Source of the DNA: Sarcocystis neurona
Lineage: Eukaryota; Apicomplexa; Conoidasida; Eucoccidiorida; Sarcocystidae
Direction of reading: 5' to 3'
Length of the DNA: 64,000 bases
Assembly (NCBI GenBank): GCA_000727475.1
Contig: KL647299.1
Coordinates: 3,209,615-3,273,614 of the forward strand
Positions 34,055-45,589 of this stretch are shown here, piece after piece. Position numbers and translations under genes: made by a program. The notes beneath the pieces were generated by a model. It did no database searches. It was not told the origin of the DNA and was given only the letters and a program-made list of their open reading frames with translations. How positions within the stretch are numbered: the stretch's first letter is position 1; the number at the start of each line of letters is the position of its first letter.

Positions 34055-37000
34055 GTATAGAGAGAGAGGGTGTGTGTGTGTGTGTGTGTGTCCCCACGTA
34101 TATATATGGAGGCAGAGAGTGAGTGGAGATACATATGCGCGTACATCTTTGAGAGCTTCTTCGAAGCGTTCTCTTTTTTTGACGAAGGCGTCTCTGACGA
34201 TATTTGTGAACGAATCTCTGTCTAGAGCCCACAGCAGCATGTCTTCTGCAGCGACGACTGTTGCTGCTCGTGGCGCGTTATACATCAGCGCCAGTTCTCC
34301 GAAGGCGTCTCCTCGCTTCATAACAGTCACCAGCTTCTCCTCTGTCTCTCCTGCTGCTGCTCCTGCTCCTCTTGCAGCGGTTCCCCCTCCTGCTGCTGCT
34401 GCCGTCTTTCCTCCTGCTGCCGCCGTTCCCGCTGCCGCTGCTGCAGGGGACCTTTTATAGACGTTCACTTCCCCGGACTCGATAAGGTACAGCCGGTCTC
34501 CATCATCTCCCTGCCGAATAATCGTCGTTCCCTTCTTCACGGAGACTTCTTGAAAAGCGCCGATCACCGTCTGCAGGTCCTCTGGGTCAAGGGACTGACA
34601 AAAAGAGCAGCAGCGTGGGACGCACGCACCCCGCAAAAACAGCAGCACCGACAGTCACTGCAGTGCGGACGCGCAGGAGCACGAGTAGCAGTAGGAATAA
34701 CACGCGCAGCAGCCACAGCAGCAGCAGGGAGAGCAACACCGGGGACACCAACAGCAGGGATGGCAGCAGGAGGGGGAGCAGCAGGAGCAGCAACGACGCG
34801 CAGCAGCAGCAACGACGCGCAGCAGCAGCAACGACGCGCAGCAGCAGCAACGACGCGCAGCAGCAGCAACGACGCGCAGCAGCAGCAACGACGCGCAGCA
34901 GCAGCAACGACGCGCAGCAGCAGCAACGACGCACAGCAGCAGCAACGACGCACAGCAGCAGCAACGACGCACAGCAGCAAGAGAGCAGCTCCCTTTATAC
35001 GCATATTTACACATGTAGAAGTATGTGTGTGACTGGGAGCAGCACCAGAGAGAGAGGTGTCCACAGACACGGCGCATCACCCCACACGAAGACAGGAACC
35101 GAGAGAAAGAACTACATGCGCCTGCATTGGCTGTGTAGCAGCAGGAACAACACACATGCGTATATTCTCCAAGAGCAGTACACAACAAGGACTCCTTATA
35201 CAAACAAAGACATCCCCACATACACATATATATCAACGTCGAGACGTGGAGGACGGAGAGAGACAGGGAGAACGGAGACGAGACAGCGAAGAGGAGGAGA
35301 GCGAATGGGAGCAGCAAACGAGAAAGTCGCTGTGCAGTTGTGCACATGGAGGGGGACGAAGTGAAACGTATCTTCCCCCCCTCGTGTGTCTCCCCCCCGT
35401 CCTCCCCCCCTCCGTCGTGTCTCCCCCCCGTCCTCCCCCCCGTCCTCCCCCCCCGAGACCCCCCCCTTCCGGAAGCGCGCGTGATGCATCGAGGAGACGG
35501 AGACACGGGAGACGCGTGGGTGAAAACGGAGCATTCGAGAGACACACGCAACAGCACGGGACACATCGCAGGCGGTAGTAGCGCATCCTGCGAAATTAAA
35601 GCAGAGACGCGCAGACACGAAAGACAGCAACACAGAGGGAGACGCCGAAGGCAGAGGGAGACACGGGGGGCGGCTGCTCGGGAGCGCGAGAACCCCACTC
35701 TGCGAGACACGGAGACACGCAGACGGAGACGGAGACACAGAGGGGATAATATAAAGGCAGGTGTGTGCAGAGTGACAGGCGTGAAGAGGAGCAGCGAGAC
35801 CCCACACCGAAACAGGGAGACACGGCCACCACCAAAACGCACACCCGACAACTCCCCCGAGACAGCAGGGGCTTCTCACACCGCGACCCGGCGAGGGAGA
35901 CGGCCTCCCCACGCAGAGACACGGCCACCCCAGGGATGGAGACGGCCACCCCAGCCAGAGACACGGCCACCCCAGGCAGAGACACGGCCACCCCAGGGAG
36001 GGAGACGTACGCTGAAAAGGAAGTTATTTTCGAGGACGCGGTTAATGCGGGCCTTCTGCTCCTCCGTTTTGGGATAGACCTGCGTGGCAGCGTGCAGCAG
36101 AACAGCAGCAGCAGCACGTCTCCCGGTCGCTCATCCCCCTTCCCCCCTTCCCGTGACAGCAACTCGCCATGTGTCAAGGATCAAGCCACAAAGATACCTA
36201 CACATATACAACGACGACGGTGGGTGTGTCACCTGTACAGTCTCCTCTGCTATACATACAAAACGGGGGGGGCACCGACCAGAAGGGCCCAACACACGCA
36301 CGTATACCTATAATATCCTCAAGACGTATACATACATATTTATATCACTCGTATGTGGCACACACACACATACGAGTTTCCACACGGCTGCTGTCTATAC
36401 AAGTGCTGTCTTTCTTCTGTTGAATTTAGGGCGTCAACAAACGGAAAGAGAGAAGCCTTATATATCCAAAGAGACGCATGCAGAGAGACGGCTGACGTGT
36501 TGATACGAGACACGCTGCCAATAAACCAGACACACCCACCCACACACAGGTGCAGGCGCATGTGTGGGGGTGAATCTGGGCAGGTATGGAGAGAAACGGA
36601 GACACACGAAGCGGACGAATATACGGAGACGCGGACTGCCCCTCCGCTCAACGGAGACCAGAGCAGCACGCACATCATGTCTGAAAGGAAAGCACAGAGA
36701 AGCAACACAGAGACGGGGAGACAGCAGCGGATACGTTGGCATATATGTTTGAGACGTGGCTGCAGCTGTGATGGGGGAGACGCGACAGCAACGCTCTCCA
36801 AGTAGGCGCGCGTCTCCTTGGGGGCGAAGTGCTCGCCGGCCCTTCCTCTGCCCCTTCGGCCCCCCCCCCCCCCCGCTATGTCTCTCGAGACGGAGACGGA
36901 GACGGAGACACACAAGAAGCGGTGACACACAAATATGAAGGACCACCCCACACACAGCCGCAGAAAGAAGCGAGTCCTCTGACTGCCGCATCTGCAGCAG

Positions 37001-37194
37001 ATCCCTCGGACGCACGTATCTGCGAATATCTGTGCGCGTAGGAGTGTCAGTATAAGAGGAACAGAGAAAGGAGTTCCTGCCAGAATTGCCTTCCTCACCG
37101 GTGCCTTAAACGCCTTGCGCTTGTTCCACTCTCCGTACGCTTCTGCGCTCACCGACTGCCTGCTCTTCGCCAGTGCCAGGTACGCCTTGCTCGG
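32934..37194 (-). CDS. cAMP-dependent protein kinase regulatory subunit (PKA-R)
   Basis: Binds and inhibits the PKA catalytic subunit and releases it on cAMP (or analogue) binding. In apicomplexans it governs egress and invasion. Four phase-0 exons: 37194-37099, 36079-36011, 34594-34145 and 33335-32934, giving 338 residues. Exon A has the inhibitor region SRQSVSAEAYGEWNKR. Exon B is the linker YPKTEEQKARINRVLENNF. Exon C is cyclic-nucleotide domain A, starting LDPEDLQTVI, with phosphate-binding cassette FGELALMYNAPRAATV. Exon D is domain B with cassette FGELALLKDQPRAATV and the end LDTKYLDSN. Both cassettes keep the Glu and Arg that contact cyclic nucleotide. An N-terminal exon, where related proteins carry lipidation signals, must lie upstream of 37194 but was not identified. 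Domain A carries an Ala/Gly-rich insertion of about 30 residues before its cassette. Introns contain 19-bp, 21-bp and G-run repeats. Confidence 0.92.
33485..33555. repeat. C-run cluster in PKA-R intron
   Basis: Runs of 6 to 12 C on the plus strand, that is G on the coding strand, near the 5' part of the last intron as read on the minus strand. At least three runs fall within 70 bases. Confidence 0.8.
33970..34095. repeat. GT and AT microsatellites in PKA-R intron
   Basis: TG runs of about 10 units at each end with TATATA runs between. Located just downstream of the exon C donor. Confidence 0.85.
34341..34447 (-). repeat. Ala-encoding tract inside PKA-R cyclic-nucleotide domain A
   Basis: GCA/GCG-type triplets on the coding strand insert Ala, Gly and Thr between VNVYKRSP and EEKLVTVMKRG. 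No intron with matching phase could be placed around it, so it appears to be translated. Confidence 0.7.
34791..34980. repeat. 19-bp minisatellite, ten copies
   Basis: Ten near-perfect copies of CAACGACGCGCAGCAGCAG in the PKA-R intron upstream (in gene sense) of exon C. The last three copies carry GCAC instead of GCGC. Because 19 is not a multiple of three, every frame cycles through all three readings, which argues against coding. Confidence 0.95.
35373..35470. repeat. C7-run array in PKA-R intron (G-quadruplex-like on coding strand)
   Basis: At least seven runs of 6 to 8 C separated by GTCCT or TCGTGTGTCT-type spacers. On the gene's coding strand these are G runs. Confidence 0.9.
35922..36006. 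repeat. 21-bp repeat next to a PKA-R splice donor
   Basis: Four copies of a GAGACACGGCCACCCCAGG-type unit ending a few bases from the donor of the 69-nt exon (exon end 36011). Confidence 0.85.
36858..36876. repeat. poly-C run in PKA-R intron
   Basis: About 15 consecutive C on the plus strand, with one T-free stretch followed by CGCTATG. This is a third intron of the gene carrying a G-run on the coding strand. Confidence 0.8.
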
Positions 37195-37196
37195 CT

Positions 37197-37275
37197 GCAG
37201 CAACAGCAGCAGCAGCAACAGCAGCAGCAGCAACAGCAGCAGCAGCAACACCCGCAACAGCAGCAGCAACAGCAA
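37197..37275. repeat. CAG/CAA tract abutting PKA-R exon A
   Basis: AGCAACAGCAGC repeats immediately upstream of exon A in gene sense. On the minus strand it is CTG-rich and supplies the polypyrimidine-like stretch before the CAG acceptor. Confidence 0.75.
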
Positions 37276-37849
37276 TACACACGGGAACGTCATTCGTTCT
37301 CCCTATGCCCTTTTACTGTGCTGTTCGCTTCCCTCTCTGTTCTTCTTTTTGTTTTCGCCTGTTCCTCCTCTTCCTCGACAACGCCGGTCCCGCCTTCTTC
37401 CCGAGTGGAACGCCACTCGCGGCCGCGACTCTTCTGAGAGCGGCGGGTGGACCTCGGGGTGGAACGGGGAGGCGGGGTGCCGCGGCACGCGTGTCTGGGG
37501 CGGCGTGGGCGTCTCGCCTCTACACCCACGCGGACGTCTCTCTCTTCTCTCGCCACGACCACCCACGGCGCAGGAAGAGCAGCAGGCCGGCCACCTCTTC
37601 TTCTTCTTCACCGCGTCCTTCGCATGGCCACACGCACTCCCTCGCCCCAGACAAAATAAGACTCCCACACACACATATATATAGTCTGGAGAAGAGAGCC
37701 AGAGACAGATACGCCCATGTGTGTGGCTTCTCTGAATAAATACCTCTACGTCAACGTCTCCAACACCACCTAAGCTACACACACACAATGTATATACCTC
37801 AGGGCAACACTCAACCCTGTATATATAACCGGATACACATTACTACCTA

Positions 37850-39353
37850 AGGAGAAAGACATGTTTTATCCACCGAGTCTAACACGAGTTCCCAGCAGAA
37901 GATACGTCCATGATACTGGGCAGCGCCGTATATGCTTCTGAAGGCAGTACCTCTGTACGCGCATGTATGAGGCAGCACATCTCTGCCGTCGAGATGAAAT
38001 CCACACACATACACGTGTGTCAATGCCAGCAAAATCATCCACCGAAGAGACGCACATACGCACACACGAGACACAACATGATACGTGCGAAAACTTCTAC
38101 AGAGAGACACGCATATATACGAACAGGGGCAGGAAGAAGAGCTCTTCAAAAAGAGAGACACATTCACACACATACGCACGACGCCATATATATATGTGTG
38201 TCTACTTGGGTAGACAACACACAGAAGAGTCCACGTGAAAAGGGCTGCATTCCGACGAGGGAGACGCGTGGTCCCATCCCTCTAAACCTCCCCCCTTCCG
38301 CGTCTCTCTTCGCATACTCGAGGGGACACAAATATATATGCATGCATGTGTGTGACTTGTATAGATACTTTCTCTGAGTGAAGGGGATGCACACCCGTCG
38401 CTCGGTCCTTGTTCTTGAACTCTTGCAGTTCTCTTCTCTTCGATCCAGCCGGACATATAATACACGCACATATATACGGAGACACGGAGACAGCAAGTAC
38501 CGAAAAAGAGACAGCAAGAGACAGTACACACACACATATACAGAAACGGAGTACATACATACATATATAGAAATATAAATATATATAGATATACAGATAT
38601 ATATAGATATATAGATATATATATAGATATAGATATATAGATATAGATACATAGATATTAATATATATGTATTAATATATATATAGATATAAATATATAT
38701 ATAGATATAAATATATATATATAGATATATAGATATAGATACATAGATATTAATATATATGTATTAATATATATATAGATATAAATATATATATAGATAT
38801 AAATATATATATATAGATATATAGATATAGATATATATAGACAGATAGCCAGAGAGAGGCTGTCAGGAGACGGGACACGTAAGTGAAGGAAGACACGCAG
38901 AGAATTCGGAGGCGACGACGTTGAAGTGGACGCGTAGAAACGCGGACCCCTCATTGAAGTCCTTTAATTCGAAGAAGAGACTCATCTCCGCCCCTTCTAA
39001 CCGTCCCCATATATCTGGTGGACGCGGAAACTGTGTAGCCTATATATACGCTGGCCTACGATATATATATATACACGTTCACCATACGTATTTATGTACG
39101 TGTACATATATGTGTACACATATGAATGTATACATATAATACGTGCTTCCCCTTGCAAGAGATGTATGTGTGTATGTATAGAATATACGCGTACAGAAGA
39201 AAGGGGCACGCAGGTGGGATGGCTGACTTGAGGAAGGTCTTCGACTACATCGGCGTCGTTGTCTTGATCCGAGTCCAAGTCATCTTCGGTCACTGCAGCA
39301 ACAGCAGCACCACCCCACAGCAGCAGCAACACCCCACACAGCAGCAGCACCAC
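37850..39353 (-). CDS. candidate multi-exon minus-strand gene, unknown function
   Basis: Several short minus-strand segments look coding. About 39290-39230 gives [20 protein letters not shown] after a CTGCAG acceptor. About 38985-38865 gives [20 protein letters not shown] followed by [14 protein letters not shown]. About 38446-38376 gives [20 protein letters not shown] with a GAGAAA|GTATCT donor. About 37960-37850 gives [20 protein letters not shown]. Phases between them could not all be reconciled and the intervening DNA is AT and AC microsatellite. The first segment also reads as [18 protein letters not shown] on the plus strand. No family recognised. Confidence 0.3.
38555..38840. repeat. 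TATAGA array with an internal 92-bp duplication
   Basis: Almost 290 bases of TA, TAGA and TAAA repeats. A segment starting GATACATAGATATTAATATA near 38646 is repeated near 38738, followed in both cases by the same series of AGATATAAATAT blocks. Confidence 0.9.
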
Positions 39354-40600
39354 CCCACACAGCAGCAGCAGCCCACATCAGCAGCAGCGCCCCACAGCAG
39401 CAGCAGCAGCTAATGCCGCAGTGGATGGAGACGAAGAAGAAGCAGGAGCGACAGTCGCTGTAGGATAAACAGTTCCAGCCCACGCAAACGGACGACAGCA
39501 CACAGCAAGCAGCAGCAGCAGCAGCAACGGCAAAAGCGGCTTGTAGACGACAGGAGGATGAGGAAAAAAGGCAGCGGTGCTATAGCAACAGAGTTGCAGC
39601 CGTCGCAGCGCCACCAGCACGAGTACTTGAACAGCAGCGACAGGAGGACAACCCAAGAGTAGCGCAGGTAGCAGCAGCAGCAGCAGAGGCATCTACGTCA
39701 GGAAGAGCAGCGTAGCAGCAGCAAGACAGCAGATTCCGCAGAACGAGAACAACAAGCAGCAACAGCCGCGCACACGCGCAGCAGCAGTCGCAGCGGCAGC
39801 TGAACCGCAGCAGTTTGCCCTCCCACACCCCCAACAGCAAGTAGCACTCGCAGCAGCAGTGGTCGGGAGGCAGCAGCAGGAGACATACAACACGGCCCCC
39901 AACGAGGCAGCAGGACGCAAGTCGCGACAGGGGAAGAAGCAGTAGGAGCAGCAACAGCACGAGCTGCAACAGCAGCAGACAGCCCGCCGCGGCCAGCAGA
40001 AACGCCTCACCAGCACGAGCAACTGTCACCGCGGCAGCAGCGAGCGTCCTAGCGAAGCAGGCGAAACAGGAAGAAACGTAATGGCGGCAGCAGTTCCAAC
40101 ACCGCAGCAGCAGCGGCAGCTCAAACATAGCAGCAGAAGGAGCTCGAACATAGCAGCAGAGCGGCCCAAACGCTGCAGCACGAGCAGCAACCCAGGCCGC
40201 GGTGAGCAGCAGAAGAAGCAAAGAAGCAGCCTGCGCGGAAGGGCGCAGCAGCAGCTGCAGCTGTCGTCATGAGCAGCTGCAGAAGAAGCAGCAGCAGCAA
40301 CCTGTGCGGAGAGGCGAAGCAGCAGCAGCGGCAAAGCTGCGGCTGCACGAGGCGGACAGGCAGCGGCAACTAAGACCCAAGCGCAGCAGCAGGGAATGAA
40401 AAGAGAGCAGCAGCAGACGCAAAAGCAACACACAGCGGCAGTCGCCGGGGGTAAGAGGCAGCACGACGACGACAGCAGCAGCAGCGCGAGAGAGAGGTAG
40501 CTGTGCATGCGGAAGGGCACGGGCAGCAGCCATGTGGACAGCGCGGAAGCCAACCCACAAAAACGTGTGCTGTGCGCGCTTACGCTGGGGCACCGCAGTT
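39290..40600. repeat. CAG-dense block
   Basis: CAG on the plus strand throughout. Frames on both strands are open but consist mostly of repeat residues. The first 120 bases carry a CACCCCACA/CAGCAGCAG alternation. Confidence 0.75.
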
Positions 40601-40935
40601 GAAGTATTCGAGCCGGGAGTTTTCTTCTCCATCGCTGCTGCTGCTGCTCCTCTGCCGCTGGTGGAGGAGACGACGACGGCAGCAGCTGGCTCTGGAAAGC
40701 TGTGTGGACTGTCGTCTGGCCGAACAGTGTCAGCTCTCTGACTGATATAGACGAGACGCAGCAGCAGCAGCACCCCACACACAACAGCAGCAGCAGCGTT
40801 CCCCACCATCGACGCAGTGTGTCTCTCTGCACCCACGAACGCCCACACCGAGCAGCACCAGCAGATAATTCCCCATCTCACAGACCCATCAGCCCAGCGG
40901 GATCAACCCCGAAGAAGAAATAAGCAGCGGCAGCA

Positions 40936-41508
40936 GTGCTGCACACACGCCCTCCCAACAGCAGGAGCGCCGCACACACGCCACAGCAGCAGGACCGCGA
41001 ACACGCCGCCGCAGCAGCAGCAGCAGCCCGAGGCGTCCCTGCGCAGCAGCAGTGGCAGCAGCAGGCTATGGAGAGCAGCAGTCGCCACAGTTCCCCGGCG
41101 CAGCAGAGACCGCAATGCGCAGCAGCGCGGTCCTCGCAGCAGCAGCAGCAATTCCCTTCAAAAGAGGCGGAGGAGGCGGGTTCCACAGCAGCACCAGAAG
41201 CGGGACAGGACGCGACACAGCAGCGCAGCAGCGCACCAGCAACGCAACGTCACGTGCACGCAGCAGCAAGACACCCCTCCACAGAGCAGCAACCGCAGCA
41301 GGACGGCAGCGCAGCTTCCGTGCTCAGCAGCACAAGCCGCGCTACGCGACGCTGCCGACTGCAGCAGCAGCCCCAGAGGAACAGCAGCAGCAGAGCACGG
41401 GAAATGCCCCCCGACATACGAAGCAGCAGCAGCGACACGACAACGAACGCAGCCCCTGACGCAACCGCAGCAGCTGCACTGCGGCAAACGTCTGACTTCA
41501 ACAGCTAG
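40936..41508 (+). CDS. hypothetical Gln/Ser/Ala-rich exon
   Basis: A plus-strand frame of about 190 codons without an ATG at its start, ending at a TAG after TSDFNS. Between Gln and Ser runs it has mixed stretches such as FPSKEAEEAGSTAAPEAGQD and SRAREMPPDIRSSSS, which reads more like protein than the two competing plus frames. It could be an exon whose start lies upstream. No domain seen. Confidence 0.3.
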   Translation: MLHTRPPNSRSAAHTPQQQDREHAAAAAAAARGVPAQQQWQQQAMESSSRHSSPAQQRPQCAAARSSQQQQQFPSKEAEEAGSTAAPEAGQDATQQRSSAPATQRHVHAAARHPSTEQQPQQDGSAASVLSSTSRATRRCRLQQQPQRNSSSRAREMPPDIRSSSSDTTTNAAPDATAAAALRQTSDFNS

Positions 41509-41689
41509 GACAGTCCTCGCAGGCAAAAGCAACAGAGCAGGACAACACTGCCGCTTTTGTCAATGCAGCAGCCGCGGTCGTCGCAAGTCGTAGACAACAT
41601 GCGGAAGCAGTAGACACGAACAGCGGCAAGACGCGCGGTATCGCAGGCAGGGACATGCACATACCTTTGGACGTATATGCACATACACA

Positions 41690-42230
41690 GCCGTATACAC
41701 ACACACGCCCACAATTACCCAGGGGCATAGGGATGTAAATATACATATATATATATGTGTATAGATGTGTATATATACACACATATACAATATATGAACG
41801 TAGATGTGTGGGCACCATATATACGTGTATGCATATATATATATATATATATACGGAGACGTACACACACAGACACACGGACACACAGAGGCATCGGCAT
41901 GTATACATATATATGTGTATATATACACAAATATAGAATACATACAGATGTATGTGTGGACATCATACATACGTATATGCATACAGATATACACCTACAT
42001 ACATATACGTAGACGTACACACACACACACACGCACACACCCCCACATACACAGAGCCACAGGAATGCATGTATGTACACATGTGTGTATATATATAATA
42101 TATATATATGTGAAGGCATCATATATACGTATATGCACAGATATGTACGCCTGTATACATATACAGAGAGGTACATACACTCCCTCCCGCACCCACGCAT
42201 ATATATATGTGGGAGGGAAAGGTCGTCTAT
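41690..42230. repeat. AT/AC microsatellite spacer with local duplication
   Basis: TATATA and ACACAC tracts. A segment of about 150 bases containing GGAGACGTACACACACAGACAC recurs in diverged form (near 41855, and again as GTAGACGTACACAC near 42010). No gene is seen. 42.3-42.5 kb is open on both strands with mixed composition but no splice signals could be chosen. Confidence 0.6.
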
Positions 42231-42806
42231 TACCGTACCACACATGCACACATGTACGTCCACGTCCTTCAATTTGCGGAAAAATTGCGAGGGAAAACAA
42301 AAACCGCCCACGTATGCGACCATACACGTCGATGGCCTGCAGAGAAGATGCAGACACGTGCAGCGAAGAAGCCGGGAAGGACCGTGGGAACAGCGCCTGC
42401 AGCAGGCGAACGTGAACAGACGCGCCGCGCAGCTCGAGCGAAAATTCTGTCAGCAGCAGCAGCAGCTGTGCGTCGGGTTCACATGCCCTTTCCCGCACAG
42501 ACACGTGTGGCATGCGCCTCTACACCTATTCGACGTGCCAAGTACGCAGCCACAAAGAGTGTCCTCCACCAGAAGAATTCCTACCTATACGTGAAGTTAA
42601 CGTACGTACACGTACACATACAAATATATCGTACACATATGTGGCTACAGAAGTACGCATGCAGATATGTTCACACGTACATATATATGTGTGGACCTGT
42701 ACATGCGAACATTTGTATGTGTGTGGATGGATACAAAGTATACATGCAGGTATAGATGTGACGATACACGTGTATGTATGTATATAAATAACTGGACGTC
42801 GTGTAT

Positions 42807-42832
42807 ACATATATATATATATATATGTATAC
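42807..42832. repeat. TA microsatellite
   Basis: A short TATATA run within AC/AT-rich spacer DNA, with no gene nearby that I can support. Confidence 0.75.
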
Positions 42833-42959
42833 TGAAGCCCACATATGTTAGTATGTATATGTAGCCACACGTACATATGACTATAAAAGTAGACAGACAA
42901 GCACACAACCATGTGTGTGGGTGTCTGTGGAAATGGGCAGGCCACGTGCTGGGGAGGCG

Positions 42960-44100
42960 CCCGTAGGTGAGAGTCGGGGCGCGCAGACGAGCAGCGCCCT
43001 CTGCAGTCTCTGCCACACGCAGTCACGCATGCATGCCCAGAGGTCGGTGCACGTCCGTGGATTTGCGTGCGGGGGTCACATGCCAAGTTTCTGAAGAAAT
43101 ACATGGAGGGCATTCAAAAAGAAGAGAAAAACGGAGAGACACAGCTGTGGGAAGGGCAGTGCAGCGGGGCGGGCGCCGCAACAGCGACCCCGCCGTATCG
43201 GTCACGCATGCAGATATCTACGTGGAAGACAGAAGAAAGCAGGGCCACACAAAAGACGGGAGAGATACGGACACAGAAGGCGAACAAGTCCGCCACCCCC
43301 GCTGTGGATCGCTGCTGCGGGGAGACCCGACGCATGCGGCGTGGCCCTGGCGCAAGAGGGAGACGCCCCAGCGTTTTTCAGCGACGTGCCCCTGTGGAGA
43401 CGCTGAGCGAGACGGAGACGGAGAAGACATGGACAGGGAGACGGGAGACGGAGAAGAGAGACGGCGAGGCGGCGCGACGCGGAGACACCAACAGCAGCAC
43501 GTCGACGTCTCTCTGTTGTGGGGCAGCAGATAGAGACGCACGGAGCAGCAAGTCTGCAGCCGCGCGTATTTCTGCGAACGGAAGGGCAGAGACACCGCGA
43601 GACAGAGACGAGACACGAAAGGAAGCGAGCGGGGGACGGTGAGACACAGGAGGAGGTGGCACACCAGAAAAGCACCCGCTTGTGAGGAAGGGGGCACACA
43701 CCAAGAAAAAAAGCACGCGCAGAGGTGCTTCTTGTGGGGAAGACGGAGACGGCGGGAGACACCAAGGAGTCGCTCATCGAGACACGTGTGTGCGTGGGCG
43801 TCTCTCTTCATGCAGAGAGAAATCGCACGCAGAGAGGCGACAGGGGGGTCGGCAGGCAGAACGAGCCACTCCAAGGAAGCCTCGCAGGAGTAACTGACAC
43901 GAAGGAAGACATCGCAGAAGACGAAAAAGGAAAGCAGCAGAAGGGGCGAAGAAAAGGGAGACATGCATGGAAGCCGCCACCCAGTGTGTGTACATGCATG
44001 TGTGTGTGTGTGTGTGGACGAATATCAGAGAGACGCGGGACCGGGTCAGCGCAACGAACTGCGGTGTATATCCATCCGGCTGCATGTGCAGTGTAGACAG
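42960..44100. other. GAGAC-rich stretch, no supported gene
   Basis: Purine-rich on the plus strand with frequent GGAGAC and GAGACAC motifs. Open frames of 190-250 codons exist on both strands, so neither is favoured, and no start or splice pair is convincing. Confidence 0.4.
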
Positions 44101-44134
44101 ACCAGAAACACACACCCCGTGTCGAAAGATCACA

Positions 44135-45045
44135 GACGCTTGCAGTGTACGTACACCGCAGGCCACACCGAGGCACACAAGCCGCACAGATGCACCACGG
44201 ACCACACATGTTTCTAGTGTACACACACCAGACAGAGACACACGCACCTCGTCTGGATGCCCCACAGATATTTCCTCTGTAGATACACCACAGAGAGACG
44301 GCCAAGGTGGGGAGTGGCCCATAGAGAGACACCCAGCTGGATGCGCCACAGTTGTTATTTCTTCAGTGTAGGTACACCACAAAGGAACCTCCAGTGGGTG
44401 CCCCTCACAGAGATTTCCAGTGTAGAAACACCACAAACCGCAGACACACACTCAGCGAGGCGCCGCCACATATTTTCCCAGTGTAGATACACCACACGGG
44501 GCACCCAGTGGGAATACGCGGCAGACACACCACAGCGACACACCCCGTCTAGACACACCACACCTACTTCAGGTGTAAATACACCGCAGGAACAAACACA
44601 CACTCAGTGCGGGTACGCCACATATGTCCAGTGTAGATACGCCACACAACGAGACACCCAGTGTGGATACACCACTGGGATTCCACGGTGTACGTACACC
44701 AGACAGACATCCACTGTGAACACACCACACACGCGTCCGGTGTAGATACACCACACGACGAGACACCCAGTGTGGATACACCACTGTCATTCCACGGTGT
44801 ACGTACACCAGACAGACATCCACTGTGAACACACCACACACACGTCCGGTGTAGATACACCACACGACGAGACACCCAGTGTGGATACACCACTGGGAAT
44901 CCACGGTGTACGTACACCAGACAGACATCCACTGTGAACGCACCACATACACATCCGTTGTAGATACACCACACGACGAGACACCGTGTGGATCCACCAC
45001 TCGGAATCCACGGTGTACGTACACCACCAATACACAGTGTACAAG
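44135..45045. repeat. palindrome-cored minisatellite with 109-bp higher-order unit
   Basis: Motifs of the form GTGTAGATACACCACA recur every 20-75 bases from 44135. From 44653 they settle into a 109-bp unit with copies starting at 44653, 44762, 44871 and 44980 (the last truncated and diverged). Each unit contains GTGTGGATACACCACT, the exact palindrome GTGTACGTACAC and GTGTAGATACACCACA. Long frames on the minus strand here are by-products of the repeat. Confidence 0.95.
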
Positions 45046-45589
45046 CCACACACTCTCTGAGACGGCGAAACAGCATACATTTATATTGTACATACATATA
45101 CAAATGTTAGACACCCCTCCACGAATACATGCACATACGCATGCGTGCACACACGTGTGTATACAAATACGTGTGACTACGCACACATACACATACACAC
45201 ACCGGGGGCCAAGCACTCGTACAACTCTGTCTATACACATGCAACACACACTCTACGGACGTATGTGGAGACTTACGTAAGTAGGCAATACTGAGACACA
45301 AAAATATATACGTACTCGAATACGCATAGATACACAAATAACCACGTGTGTTGGTGCAGAGGTAGCGCGAGAGCTACGAAGCGGAAAGGACGACGAGGCA
45401 CTGCCGCTTACCACTCGCACGCGTTGCCCATGGTAAAGACAGAGCGAAGGAAGAGGATGCGCGGCAGCAGCAGGCGACGCGCAGACGAGAATGATAACAG
45501 CAGCAGCAACAGCAGCCGCAGAGGGTGGACGACAGGACGGTTCACGGCGAATGCACGGCCCAGTCGGAGCAGCAGCAGCAGCAGATTAA

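Noticed and set aside
34791..34980. CRISPR-like direct repeats
   Set aside because: Units are contiguous without spacers, lie in an intron of a eukaryotic gene and vary gradually.
43067..43964. Plus (191 codons) and minus (248 codons) frames in the GAGAC-rich stretch
   Set aside because: Both are open because stop codons are rare in such purine-biased repeats; neither has a start context, domain or splice partner.
44135..45249. Minus-strand frames of 160-226 codons over the 109-bp repeat
   Set aside because: They are products of the minisatellite; composition follows the repeat and no start or splice signals exist.
44597..45280. tRNA or rRNA genes in the intergenic spacers
   Set aside because: I scanned the whole window for T-arm-like GTTCRA boxes with a paired acceptor stem and for rRNA core sequences and found none that hold up; a tRNAscan run would be decisive.
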